From JAAFIP01 sp963775085 (GTDB lineage Bacteria > Pseudomonadota > Gammaproteobacteria > Burkholderiales > Burkholderiaceae_C), in NCBI GenBank assembly GCA_963775085.1, contig CAVZHO010000004.1:1-36088 (forward strand): a stretch of DNA of 36,088 bases, given 5' to 3'. A model generated the notes under the pieces. That model saw only the letters and a list, made by a program, of their open reading frames with translations, made no database searches and was not told the DNA's origin. Positions 23,585-31,580 of the stretch are shown one piece after another. Within the stretch, counting starts at the first letter, position 1; each line of letters opens with the position of its first letter. The position numbers were made by a program, and so were the translations under genes.

Positions 23585-25390
23585 TCAGGCGGTTTGTTCT
23601 GGCAGTTTGAATTGGCCCACCGCCTGCGTCAAACGGCGTGAAAAATCAGCCAGGGTTTGGGTCGATGCCGTCTGCTCGGCAATAGCCGACGAGGTTTGCT
23701 CGGTGCCTTGGTTAATATCCTTCACCGATTGCTGCAAACTGGCGGCCAATTTGGCCTGCTGGTCCGAAAAAGTAGCAATCTGGCGCACCAAACTCACCAA
23801 CTGCTGGGTAGTCGATTGGGTTTGGTTCATCTGTACACCTGCACGCTGCGCCAGCTCGGACTGCTTGACCACCTCACCAATCAATCGGTTCACTGTAAAT
23901 AAGGTTTCGTTGGTCTCGCCCTGGATGTTGCCCACCAGTTGCGAGATCTGCGCCGTCGCCTGGCGCGAGCTGTCGGACAGGCGCTGCACCTCTTCGGCCA
24001 CCACCGCAAAACCGCGACCGGCCTCACCGGCAGTAGCGGCCTGCATGGAGGCGTTCAGTGCCAATACATGTGTGCGTTCCGAGATGGTGTTGATCAGCTG
24101 CACAGCAGTAGAAATTTCCTGACTCCGTTCGCCCAGACGTTTAAAGCGTTTTTCCATGTCCGAGATCGAGTCGCGCAACTGGTCCATACCTTTGACGGTG
24201 CCATCCACTGCTGTCAACGCGGCCTGGGTTGCAGTCGCGGCCTGCTCGGCAGCGATGTTGGACTGGTCGGACAAAGCTGCCACCTTGCTCATCTGGTCGG
24301 TAGCCTGCGTCAGGCTGGTAGACATGGACTGCAAGGCTTCGCGCTCCGAGCGTGCGGTTTCTTCGACCATCACGGACTGCACCCGCACCGACTCGGAGGT
24401 GGTACGCACCTGCTCGGCAATATCTTGCACCTCGGCCAGGGTACGGCCGGTTTCTTCGGATAACTGGTTAATGGAGGACGACACCGTGCCAATAATGTCC
24501 TCGGTAACGGGTGCGCGTGCGGTCAAATCGCGGTTGGAAAGCTGAAACACGGTTTGCAGCAGGTCAATCACCGAGTTGTTCATGGTTTCGTTTTCTTTGG
24601 ATGATTTTTCCAGGGAAGAAATACGGTCATCCAACATGCCATCAAAAGCGCGGCCCAAAGTTCCCAGCTCGTCTTTGCCCGTCATCAGCGTACGTGCTGC
24701 GGTTTCACCTTTGTTAACCTTCTCGATTGTCTCTTGAACCTTGCCCAGACCCAATGCCAGTTTGGCATACAGCATGAAGCCCAAGATTGCCAACAGCAGT
24801 GCACCAATGATCAAGGTCGCTACGAGTAATAAAAGTGAAGAGCGGTTGGCCACGACATCGGCCGTATTTTTGGTGTCAATAATCTCACCCTCAATCAAGT
24901 CACGCACCGCGCCCAGCTCACCCTCCAGCACTTTAAACTTGCCGTTAAATAAGGCGCGTGCCGCTTCCAATTCGACGGCCTCTGTGATGCTGCTGACTTT
25001 TTCTGCGCTACCAGCATAATCTGTGATCAATGGTGCAATACGGACGATTTCGGTGCGCGCTTTCTCCGACAAGGTGGCTGCATTATTATTTTTGGCAAAT
25101 TCCTGCTGGATGTTGGCTGCATTGGTTTTGATTTCGGCAACGGTTGCCTTCACACGGTCTGGGCTGTTGTCCCGCACGGCGCCGTTGTACTGCTCCACCA
25201 AGCCGCGCAGGTTGTCGTGCAGCATGTCTGTCTGCATGTGGTTACGCATTGCAATACCGTCACCCTGGGCCTGCTCCAAAGCCTGTAAAAACTGTGACTG
25301 GTTATACAAACCCACCCCACCGAGCAAGAGCACCACCAGGAGGGCAAACGACAACAAGGCAAAAAGTTGCGAACGAATGGTTGAAAACAT
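23585..25390 (-). CDS. pilJ: Methyl-accepting chemotaxis protein PilJ-like
   Basis: A 601-residue receptor with an N-terminal membrane helix (about 9-30, LFALLSFALLVVLLLGGVGL), a periplasmic sensor of about 150 residues, a second helix (about 182-206, LLLLVATLIIGALLLAILGF), HAMP, and a cytoplasmic signalling domain. The hairpin tip reads ERTHVLALNASMQAATAGEA followed by GRGFAVVAEEVQRLSDSSRQ. The NASMQAA variant is the PilJ type rather than the NAAVEAA of flagellar receptors. No C-terminal NWETF-like methylation tether is seen. It lies between pilI and chpA on the same strand. Confidence 0.92.
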   Translation of the reverse strand: MFSTIRSQLFALLSFALLVVLLLGGVGLYNQSQFLQALEQAQGDGIAMRNHMQTDMLHDNLRGLVEQYNGAVRDNSPDRVKATVAEIKTNAANIQQEFAKNNNAATLSEKARTEIVRIAPLITDYAGSAEKVSSITEAVELEAARALFNGKFKVLEGELGAVRDLIEGEIIDTKNTADVVANRSSLLLLVATLIIGALLLAILGFMLYAKLALGLGKVQETIEKVNKGETAARTLMTGKDELGTLGRAFDGMLDDRISSLEKSSKENETMNNSVIDLLQTVFQLSNRDLTARAPVTEDIIGTVSSSINQLSEETGRTLAEVQDIAEQVRTTSESVRVQSVMVEETARSEREALQSMSTSLTQATDQMSKVAALSDQSNIAAEQAATATQAALTAVDGTVKGMDQLRDSISDMEKRFKRLGERSQEISTAVQLINTISERTHVLALNASMQAATAGEAGRGFAVVAEEVQRLSDSSRQATAQISQLVGNIQGETNETLFTVNRLIGEVVKQSELAQRAGVQMNQTQSTTQQLVSLVRQIATFSDQQAKLAASLQQSVKDINQGTEQTSSAIAEQTASTQTLADFSRRLTQAVGQFKLPEQTA

Positions 25391-25465
25391 GGCAAATCCT
25401 AAGAACGGTCCGGTGGATAGATACGAAGTGGGTTAAGAATCGGGTGATTACAATGAATTGAATTG

Positions 25466-25924
25466 TTACAGCAACGATAGTTCATCGGCAAGCACGGCCA
25501 TCAGTTTTTCAACGTTGACTTCCAAAAAATTGCGCCCAGACAGATCGTTGGCTACGGCATCACAGACCTCGCGCAACTTATCTGGCAAAGCCCCGCCGTA
25601 CGTGAGCGCCTGCGGCTCGTAATTGAGTTGCTGCGGCAACCCCCCAAACACAAAGGCAACGGCATCTTCTGCACCGACTGCCGTGATACCGCCAACCAGC
25701 AAGCGCTGGTTCGCGGGCGTCTGCAAATTGGCAGTGGTTGGGCTGAAGTAGATCCCCAGGTCAATGACAGGGACGATATTGCCTTCAATGTTGGCCGAGC
25801 CCAGCAACCAGCTGGGGGCTTTGGGTATGGCACTCAGCTCAAACTGCTCGACAATTTGGCGCGCCCAGTCAAATGAGAATGCCAAAGCCCATGATCCACA
25901 AACAATGCCTTGTGCAAGTTTCAA
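25466..25924 (-). CDS. pilI: CheW-like coupling protein PilI, unusual short N-terminus
   Basis: A 152-residue CheW-fold protein: FELSAIPKAPSWLLGSANIE then GNIVPVIDLGIYF is the CheW core, and the C-terminus is NFLEVNVEKLMAVL. It should couple PilJ to ChpA. An in-frame TAA stands three codons before the TTG at 25924, so translation must start at that TTG or later; no ATG is available before the core. The N-terminus is therefore about 25-30 residues shorter than typical PilI. The sequence just upstream (25930-25960) contains TTTTGTAGTTATTTAACC, similar to part of the local repeat. The gene may be truncated at its 5' end yet functional. Confidence 0.75.
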   Translation of the reverse strand: MKLAQGIVCGSWALAFSFDWARQIVEQFELSAIPKAPSWLLGSANIEGNIVPVIDLGIYFSPTTANLQTPANQRLLVGGITAVGAEDAVAFVFGGLPQQLNYEPQALTYGGALPDKLREVCDAVANDLSGRNFLEVNVEKLMAVLADELSLL

Positions 25925-25994
25925 AGTACGTTATCGCTTTTGTAGTTATTTAACCAATGGCCTCGCACAACGTATTGTGCAAACACCCGATGCA

Positions 25995-26342
25995 TCAGAT
26001 GGCGTTCAGGATTTGGTCAGAGGTATAGGGCTTGGTTACAAATCCCTTTGCCCCGAGCATTTGCGCAAAAACACGGTCCGCTTTTTGGTCTTTGGAGGTC
26101 ACGAACACCACCGGAATGCCCTTGGTCGTCGGGTCTTGCATGAGCTGGCGGGTGGCAGAAAAACCGTCCAAACCAGGCATGTTGACGTCCATCATGATCA
26201 AATCGGGCACCTCGGCTTTGGCCTTGCTCACGGCTTCAGCTCCGGAACTGGCCGAAATGACCACCCAACCCGCATCCGAAAAGATGCGTTGCAGGTTTTG
26301 GGCATCCACAGGTGCATCATCCACAACTAGTACTTTTTTCAT
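25995..26342 (-). CDS. pilH: Single-domain response regulator PilH-like
   Basis: A 115-residue receiver domain: KKVLVVDDAPVDAQNLQRIF with the acidic pocket, phospho-Asp in LIMMDVNMPGLDGF, Thr/Ser in VVFVTSKD, and Lys in GFVTKPYT. There is no output domain, so it works as a diffusible phospho-shuttle or sink. The ATG at 26342 follows a GAGGAAA ribosome binding site 4 bp upstream; an earlier in-frame start at 26393 would add 17 residues unlike the family. The REC core ends within a few residues of the stop. Confidence 0.9.
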   Translation of the reverse strand: MKKVLVVDDAPVDAQNLQRIFSDAGWVVISASSGAEAVSKAKAEVPDLIMMDVNMPGLDGFSATRQLMQDPTTKGIPVVFVTSKDQKADRVFAQMLGAKGFVTKPYTSDQILNAI

Positions 26343-26389
26343 CACATTTCCTCGATCACAAAAATAATTTCCAACTTGGCGAAATTGCC

Positions 26390-27517
26390 TCAAGAGCGCG
26401 CCGTTGTCGGCTTGTAACTGGGTTTGGCACTCCTGCCAAAATCGGTGGATTGGAAGCTGCGCGCCACACTGCGGTCATGCTTGGACAAAATGGCGATCAA
26501 ATCACGCTCATTCAGGGGCTTGGTCAGGTAGGCATCACACCCGGCCAGCGTGCCGCGAATCTTGTCAATCGTGCCACCCCGGCTGGTCAACATCACCACC
26601 ACAGGGGGCTTTTCATCACCATATTTGCGCTGCTTGATGGCGCGACAGGTCTGGTAGCCATCCAAGCCCTCCATCATCACATCCAAAAATACAAACTTGT
26701 AGGGCCTGACACCCAGACGACCCAGGGCCTCTTCGCCCGAGTTGGCCAGATCCGTGCGAAAACCAAAACGGGTGAGGCGGTTGCGCATGAATTTCAAGGC
26801 AATATCACTGTCATCCACCACCAAAATATGGTCTAAGTTTCCATCCTCCACCAGAGAAGCGGCTTGGCTATGCCCGCCCAGCACCCCTGATCCCGACTGC
26901 GTAACGGAATGGTCGCCAGAACCCATGCGCACCTCGGATGGCCGCGAGGCAGGCGAAACCCCACTGGGAACGGGCCGCAGCGAAACAGGTGGCTCTATAG
27001 CAGGACTGGGGCGCACCGGCACTGGAGCTGGCGCCGGCATACGCGCAGTGAGGGGAGAAGCCTTAAGTGAAGTCAGCGGAGTTCGGTCTGTTTGCGCGAA
27101 AGAGCGCGTCGTAAAAAAGCCACTGGGAGCAATTGGTGAGGGTGCTGCCACAGCCAGTGGTGCAGCCACCGCCACTGGTGCTGCCACCGCCACGGAGGTG
27201 GGGCCGACAGCTGACAGCAACTGCTCCACATTGGTCAGCACCTTCATCAAATTCAGGGGACGGCGCTGTAATGTCCAGCCCGTTCCGCCATCGCTATTGC
27301 CGATGAGCATGACATGCTTGCAGGGTTTTTTGTCGAGCACGGCACTCATAGTGACCAAGTCATCGGCGTTGACCACGGCCAGATTGGCCAGAGCGGCATC
27401 CGCGACCAGTACGTAGCCGGGCGGGCGGCGCGCAGCCAACCGGAAAAACGATTCAAAGGTGGCACGCTCAAACGACGAAAAACCAATTAATGCTATTTTG
27501 TGGGGATTACTCATCAC
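26390..27517 (-). CDS. pilG: PilG-position response regulator with N-terminal pseudo-receiver-like domain
   Basis: A 375-residue protein in the position of pilG. The C-terminal receiver (about residues 230-350) is complete: HILVVDDSDIALKFMRNRL, phospho-Asp in FVFLDVMMEGLDGY, VVMLTSRGG and AYLTKPLNERDL. A Pro/Ala/Val-rich linker (about 108-215) has tandem VAVAAP words. Residues 1-105 have the rhythm of a receiver (KIALIGFS, LAVVNADD, HVMLIGNS, then RRPLNLMKVL where KP would stand) but lack the acidic pocket and phospho-Asp, so it may be a pseudo-receiver. P. aeruginosa PilG is a single receiver; this is a larger variant. First gene of the cluster; its tail overlaps the upstream of pilH. Confidence 0.8.
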   Translation of the reverse strand: MMSNPHKIALIGFSSFERATFESFFRLAARRPPGYVLVADAALANLAVVNADDLVTMSAVLDKKPCKHVMLIGNSDGGTGWTLQRRPLNLMKVLTNVEQLLSAVGPTSVAVAAPVAVAAPLAVAAPSPIAPSGFFTTRSFAQTDRTPLTSLKASPLTARMPAPAPVPVRPSPAIEPPVSLRPVPSGVSPASRPSEVRMGSGDHSVTQSGSGVLGGHSQAASLVEDGNLDHILVVDDSDIALKFMRNRLTRFGFRTDLANSGEEALGRLGVRPYKFVFLDVMMEGLDGYQTCRAIKQRKYGDEKPPVVVMLTSRGGTIDKIRGTLAGCDAYLTKPLNERDLIAILSKHDRSVARSFQSTDFGRSAKPSYKPTTARS

Positions 27518-27779
27518 GAGCCTTTGCAGCTATGGCAACGCATGGCACGCACGGACATCCGTGCAGGCTAACCTGCGCGCACAGTACACCTACTAAAAAC
27601 TTGATTTTCAGCATATCACGCTATTAGATTCTAGCCAATCATAGCTCTACCAGGCCATATCTCCCAGCGTGGAGACTCGAGTTAGACCATTTGCGTGCGA
27701 AAGTCCTTGCGCTGGTACCAGAAAAAACAACGCTTTGCACCCCTTGCGACAGATGGGCCCGGATGCGCTACCATGCAAT
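27518..27779. promoter_or_regulatory. Divergent gap between pilG and glutathione peroxidase gene
   Basis: This 262-bp gap separates divergent genes. The middle (27590-27660) is AT-richer and probably holds the promoters. No open frame with coding character, tRNA or strong hairpin was seen. Confidence 0.35.
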
Positions 27780-28265
27780 ATGACTACTTCTATCTACACT
27801 TTCGAAGCATTGGACACGACGGGCAACAGCGTAGCGCTCAAAGAGTTTCGTGGCAAAGCCCTGTTGATTGTCAATACCGCCAGCGCCTGCGGCTTTACGC
27901 CCCAGTTTGCCGGACTGGAAAAGTTGCACCAAGAGTACGGCCAACGCGGCTTGGTCGTGCTGGGCTTTCCGTGCAACCAGTTTGGCAACCAGGACCCTGG
28001 CAGTAACGCAGAGATCAGCAGTTTTTGCCAACTGAACTACGGGGTCAGCTTCCCGATGATGGCCAAAGTGGACGTCAACGGCGCCCATGCCAGCCCGCTG
28101 TTTAAGTGGCTCTGCAGCCAAGCCCCCGGCCTGCTGGGCAGCACTTCCGTTAAATGGAATTTCACGAAATTTTTGATCAGCAAAGACGGCCAAACCGTCA
28201 AGCGCTACGCCTCGCAAGACAGCCCCGCCTCGCTGGCGCGGGATATTGAAGCGGCGCTGGCCTGA
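27780..28265 (+). CDS. Glutathione peroxidase
   Basis: A 161-residue thiol peroxidase that reduces hydroperoxides, including lipid hydroperoxides. The catalytic set is Cys in VNTASACGFTPQF, Gln in LGFPCNQFGNQDPG and Trp in VKWNFTKFLI. It is the Cys, not selenocysteine, form; bacterial members often use thioredoxin rather than glutathione. The frame is open further upstream (27669), but MTTSIYTFEALD at 27780 is the family start. A perfect 7-bp hairpin (GGCAGGT/ACCTGCC, 28294-28316) follows the stop. Confidence 0.94.
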   Translation: MTTSIYTFEALDTTGNSVALKEFRGKALLIVNTASACGFTPQFAGLEKLHQEYGQRGLVVLGFPCNQFGNQDPGSNAEISSFCQLNYGVSFPMMAKVDVNGAHASPLFKWLCSQAPGLLGSTSVKWNFTKFLISKDGQTVKRYASQDSPASLARDIEAALA

Positions 28266-28293
28266 GCGTAGTGCCGCCCCGTCCTGCGTGACA

Positions 28294-28316
28294 GGCAGGT
28301 GCGGCGGCTACCTGCC
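28294..28316 (+). terminator. Hairpin after glutathione peroxidase gene
   Basis: GGCAGGT (28294-28300), a 9-base loop, then ACCTGCC (28310-28316) form a perfect stem 28 bp after the stop codon. No T-run follows, so an intrinsic terminator is uncertain. Confidence 0.35.
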
Positions 28317-28446
28317 CTGCGTTGTGCATGGGCTAAAACGGCCAGCGTTTACTTTACTTTACCGCGACTTCATGCACTGGCAGCGATGTACCCGCACAGT
28401 ACAACGTTGCAGATACCGCATGGTCACCATTTTGAAAGGACGCTCT

Positions 28447-28980
28447 ATGCCATCAATTTCTTTACTCCGTCGCCGTTGGGCGGCTTTGGCCGCTGTCAGC
28501 GCACTCAGTTTGGGCACTGGCCTGGCTTTGTCCCAGGATGCGCAGCATCCCCATGGGCCAGGCCGGATGGGCCATGCACCTTCAGCCGAGCACATGGCGC
28601 GCGGCATGGAGCGCCGGATTGACGGCATCATCAAAGCGGTGGATGGCACACCCGAACAAAGAGCCCGCTTGCTGCAACTCTCGCAAGCGGCCATGGCCGA
28701 GATGAAGCCCCTGCACGGGCAGCGCATGGCCATCCACAAGCAAGGGGCCCAATTGATGGCCGCCCCGGTGATTGACCGGCGCGCGCTGGAGGCCTTGCGC
28801 GTGCAGCAAATGGCCTTGGACGACACGATCAGCAAACGCCGCGTTCAGCATCTGGCCGATGCCGCCGAAGTACTGACCCCGGCGCAACGCAGCAAGCTGG
28901 CCGAGCGCATGCAAAAGCATGGCGCTATGGGACATGGCAGACACGGTGGCATGGGTTTTGGCGCTGGCTTTGCGCGCTGA
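28447..28980 (+). CDS. Spy/CpxP family periplasmic protein
   Basis: A 177-residue exported protein with a signal peptide (LLRRRWAALAAVSALSLGTG, cleavage near ALS-QDA), a His-rich N-terminus (HPHGPGRMGH), and an all-helical Spy/CpxP core: ERRIDGIIKAVDGTPEQRAR and LTPAQRSKLAERM, the LTxxQ motif. The C-terminus is Gly/His/Met-rich. Such proteins are envelope-stress chaperones or sensor inhibitors; the His/Met content hints at metal binding. The ATG follows AAAGGA. The response regulator and kinase genes downstream make a CpxP-CpxRA-like arrangement, so it may dampen that kinase (inference). Confidence 0.88.
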   Translation: MPSISLLRRRWAALAAVSALSLGTGLALSQDAQHPHGPGRMGHAPSAEHMARGMERRIDGIIKAVDGTPEQRARLLQLSQAAMAEMKPLHGQRMAIHKQGAQLMAAPVIDRRALEALRVQQMALDDTISKRRVQHLADAAEVLTPAQRSKLAERMQKHGAMGHGRHGGMGFGAGFAR

Positions 28981-29004
28981 TTGGACTTGTAAACTTTCCA
29001 GTAC

Positions 29005-29028
29005 ACGGGTGCAGCACGGGCTGCCCGT
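29005..29028 (+). other. Intercistronic hairpin between spy-like and response regulator genes
   Basis: ACGG..GCAGC (29005-29015) pairs with GCTGCCCGT (29020-29028) around a four-base loop, with a two-base bulge. It has no T-run. It could protect the spy-like mRNA 3' end and lower expression of the regulator genes. Confidence 0.4.
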
Positions 29029-29046
29029 TGGCCTTAGTATCGCCCT

Positions 29047-29748
29047 ATGCACCAAATCTTGATGATTGAAGACGATGCCCGCCTGGCCACCATGGTGGGC
29101 GAGTACCTGCGCGCCAATGGCTTTGCTTTTACGCACGCCATGGATGGCCAGACCGGTTTGCAGGCTTTGCATGCGGCGCCGCCCGAGCTGGTGATTCTCG
29201 ACTTAATGATGCCCGGCATGGATGGCCTGGAGGTGTGCCGCCGCCTGCGCGCCTTGCCCGGCGAGGCGGCGCGCACCCCAGTGCTGATGCTCACCGGTAA
29301 GGGCGACGCGATGGACCGCATCATTGGCCTGGAATTGGGGGCCGACGACTACTTGACCAAGCCGTTTGAACCACGCGAGCTGCTGGCCCGCATCCGCGCC
29401 ATTTTGCGCCGCCACGGCGAGGGCGCAGCCAGTGCCAGCCGCAGCATGGTGTTTGGCAGCCTGGAGATTGACCGCGATGCCCGCACCGTGCAGGTGGCAG
29501 GCAAGCTGGCCGAGCTGACGTCTTACCAGTTTGACCTGCTGGTGGCCATGGCCGAGCGCGCGGGCCGGGTGCTGACGCGCGATCAGATCATGGAGGCGGT
29601 GCGCGGGCGCGAGCTGGAGGCCTTTGACCGCTCGATCGACGTGCACATGGGCCGCATCCGCGCCGCGATTGAGGCCGACCCGAAAGAGCCACTGCGCATC
29701 GTGACCGTGCGCGGCGTAGGCTATGTGTTCGCCAAGCAACAGGATTGA
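29047..29748 (+). CDS. OmpR-family response regulator
   Basis: A 233-residue regulator: receiver with IEDDARLATMVGEYLRANGF, phospho-Asp in LVILDLMMPGMDGL, LMLTGKGD and DDYLTKPF, then a winged-helix output domain (ELTSYQFDLLVAMAERAGRV; RSIDVHMGRIRAAIE; IVTVRGVGYVFA). All key residues are present. It is followed after 74 bp by its kinase gene, with a dispersed repeat copy in the gap, and preceded by the spy-like gene, a likely target. Confidence 0.95.
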   Translation: MHQILMIEDDARLATMVGEYLRANGFAFTHAMDGQTGLQALHAAPPELVILDLMMPGMDGLEVCRRLRALPGEAARTPVLMLTGKGDAMDRIIGLELGADDYLTKPFEPRELLARIRAILRRHGEGAASASRSMVFGSLEIDRDARTVQVAGKLAELTSYQFDLLVAMAERAGRVLTRDQIMEAVRGRELEAFDRSIDVHMGRIRAAIEADPKEPLRIVTVRGVGYVFAKQQD

Positions 29749-29765
29749 TACCGATTTCCGCCAAA

Positions 29766-29820
29766 ACGCTACTTATTTCATAGCTGCTTACGTCCTGTAT
29801 ACAAGGACTAAGCCCTTATT
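29766..29820 (+). repeat. Dual-hairpin dispersed repeat, copy 5
   Basis: GCTACTTATTTCATAGC and GTCCTGTATACAAGGAC are the two hairpins, followed by TAAGCCCTTATTT. This copy fills almost the whole gap between the response regulator and histidine kinase genes and ends 2 bp before the kinase ATG, where the ribosome binding site should be. Confidence 0.85.
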
Positions 29821-29822
29821 TG

Positions 29823-31148
29823 ATGCAAATTTCTTTCTTTAACCGCCTCTATGTACGTATTTGGCTGGCCGTGGTGCTTAGCCTGCTGGTGCTGACCCTC
29901 GCCTTTGCCTGGCTGTGGGGAACCCACACCGAACGGCTGCGCGCCGAGCGCATGGCCGAGCTGCCTGCGCGCGAAGTGATCGTACGCGACAGCACGGGGC
30001 AGTTGATCGGCCAGGCCAGTGCCCGACCCGTGCGTGTCCCTGGGCAGGGGCTGGAGTTTCAGGTCAACATGCCCGACGGCACAAGCCTGTCCATCCAGCT
30101 GCCGCCGCGCAGCCGCGGGCCGACGGACGGTGCGCGGGCCAGCCTGCCCGGCCCGCCCTTTGGGCCGGAGCCAGCGCGCTGGTTTGGCAGCAACTTGCAG
30201 CGCAATCCTGGTTTTTTGTTATGGCTCTGGGGCATCGTGGCACTGGCCGTGGCACTGGGCAGCTACCCGGTGGTGCGTCGCCTGACCTTGCGCCTGGAGG
30301 GTCTGCGCAAGGGGGTCGAGCGCTGGGGCGCGGGTGACCTGCGCGCCAGGGTGGTTGTGCATGGCCGCGACGAAGTGGCGTTCCTGGGTGAGCGCTTTAA
30401 TGCAGCGGCCGACCGGATCGAAAGCCTGGTGCAGACCCATAAGTCGTTGCTGGCCAACACCTCGCACGAACTGCGCGCGCCGTTGGCACGCATCCGGATG
30501 GGGCTGGAGCTGATGGAGACCGCGCCCACCACAGGGCTTAAGGCGGAGCTGGCACGCAACATCAACGAGCTGGATGGCTTGATTGAAGAGATTTTGCTCT
30601 CCAGCCGGTTGGATGCGGCCCAGCACAGTCACGGCGTGGAGATCGGCAAGCCCGAGACGCTGGACCTGCTGAAAATCGCTCAGGATGAATGCGACAAGTT
30701 GGGCGTGCCTCTGCTCTGCAAGGCACCCAGCTTGCCCATCCAGGGTGTGCCGCGCCTGTTGCGTCGCCTGATGCGCAACCTGCTGGAAAACGCCCAGCGC
30801 CATGGCGGCAGCGGGGTGGAGATGCATCTGCGCGCTCTGGCGGCTGGGGTGGATGGCAGCACAACCGCAGCGACCACCGGCGCAGGACTGACCGCACAAG
30901 CCGACTCTGGGGACACAGGCGCCATCGAGATCGAAGTCTGTGACCGCGGCCCCGGCGTGCCCGAGGCCGAGCAACAACGTATTTTTGAACCCTTCTACCG
31001 CAGCCAATATGCCAGCGAGCGCGACGGGGGGGTCGGCTTGGGGCTGTCGCTGGTACGCTCCATTGCCCAAAGTCACCAAGGCAGTGTGCACTGCTACAAC
31101 CGCCCCGGCGGTGGCGTGCGTTTTGTGGCGCGCATCGCTGGCATGTAA
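29823..31148 (+). CDS. Two-component sensor histidine kinase
   Basis: A 441-residue membrane kinase. Membrane helices lie at about residues 12-33 and 127-147, bounding a ~90-residue periplasmic sensor; then HAMP (RRLTLRLEGLRKGVERW), the dimerisation H-box with phospho-His in NTSHELRAPLARIRMGLEL, N-box RLMRNLLENAQRHGG, and G-boxes CDRGPGVPEAEQQRIFEPFY and GVGLGLSLVRSIAQSH. A low-complexity Thr/Ala/Gly stretch between the N-box and G1 lengthens the ATPase domain. The ATG at 29823 is preferred over TTG 29820; no Shine-Dalgarno is visible because a repeat copy lies directly upstream. It should pair with the preceding regulator. Confidence 0.93.
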   Translation: MQISFFNRLYVRIWLAVVLSLLVLTLAFAWLWGTHTERLRAERMAELPAREVIVRDSTGQLIGQASARPVRVPGQGLEFQVNMPDGTSLSIQLPPRSRGPTDGARASLPGPPFGPEPARWFGSNLQRNPGFLLWLWGIVALAVALGSYPVVRRLTLRLEGLRKGVERWGAGDLRARVVVHGRDEVAFLGERFNAAADRIESLVQTHKSLLANTSHELRAPLARIRMGLELMETAPTTGLKAELARNINELDGLIEEILLSSRLDAAQHSHGVEIGKPETLDLLKIAQDECDKLGVPLLCKAPSLPIQGVPRLLRRLMRNLLENAQRHGGSGVEMHLRALAAGVDGSTTAATTGAGLTAQADSGDTGAIEIEVCDRGPGVPEAEQQRIFEPFYRSQYASERDGGVGLGLSLVRSIAQSHQGSVHCYNRPGGGVRFVARIAGM

Positions 31149-31372
31149 TGGTTCTGGATTGGCCTGGTTTGCAAAAATAGGTGACTTAAATCACTAAATG
31201 CATCGGTTTATTCACTCAAAACCCCCTCTCCTCCCCCAAACTGGGGATGTTTATTTGCGCGCAGCTTGGGCACAATAGGCCCAGTTTGCTGTCACACCAG
31301 GCCAATCTAGGGGTATGCAAGCGCTATCGCTGACATATAAACATTCAAACTATGTACCGGTCTCCCAACGAT

Positions 31373-31392
31373 GTCCTGTAAAGGACTTTTTT
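31373..31392 (+). terminator. Small hairpin with six-T run
   Basis: GTCCT (31373-31377), loop GTAA, AGGAC (31382-31386), then TTTTTT (31387-31392). The 5-bp stem is weak alone. Its arms resemble the second hairpin of the dispersed repeat family. Confidence 0.5.
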
Positions 31393-31394
31393 AC

Positions 31395-31422
31395 ACAGCC
31401 ACCTTCGGGTGGCTGTTTTTTT
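31395..31422 (+). terminator. Strong Rho-independent terminator
   Basis: ACAGCCACC (31395-31403), loop TTCG, GGTGGCTGT (31408-31416), followed by a T-run to 31422. The 9-bp perfect stem with an ultra-stable UUCG tetraloop and seven T residues is the best intrinsic terminator in the window. Confidence 0.9.
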
Positions 31423-31580
31423 GCCCTGTCCGCCGGCACGCCCATTGGCACGTTATGGCTACACTTGCCACCTGAGCTGGCCTGCGAGGAACCATAGCAC
31501 GCGGGCACAATGCGCATCCTCAGGAGGCATGGCATCTGCTTGCGTCTGAGGTCATTACATTTTTGCGAGGTTTGCACTCC

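Larger units (their letters stand above)
31149..31580. other. 432-bp intergenic region with structured, possibly transcribed segment
   Basis: No coding frame is convincing here. The region contains a 9-bp inverted repeat (CAAACTGGG at 31237-31245; CCCAGTTTG at 31280-31288), a TATAAA box near 31336, and two tandem terminator-like hairpins at 31373-31422. The terminators lie 225 bp past the kinase stop and 160 bp before the protease start, so they may end a small RNA or attenuate the downstream gene. No tRNA was found. Confidence 0.45.

Noticed and set aside
30219..31091. A 290-codon minus-strand open frame
   Set aside because: It is the mirror of the histidine kinase gene, which has all kinase motifs; no independent evidence supports it.
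31149..31580. tRNA, 6S RNA or tmRNA in the structured intergenic region
   Set aside because: No cloverleaf, tag frame or long 6S-like stem could be drawn; only local hairpins and a terminator pair are present.
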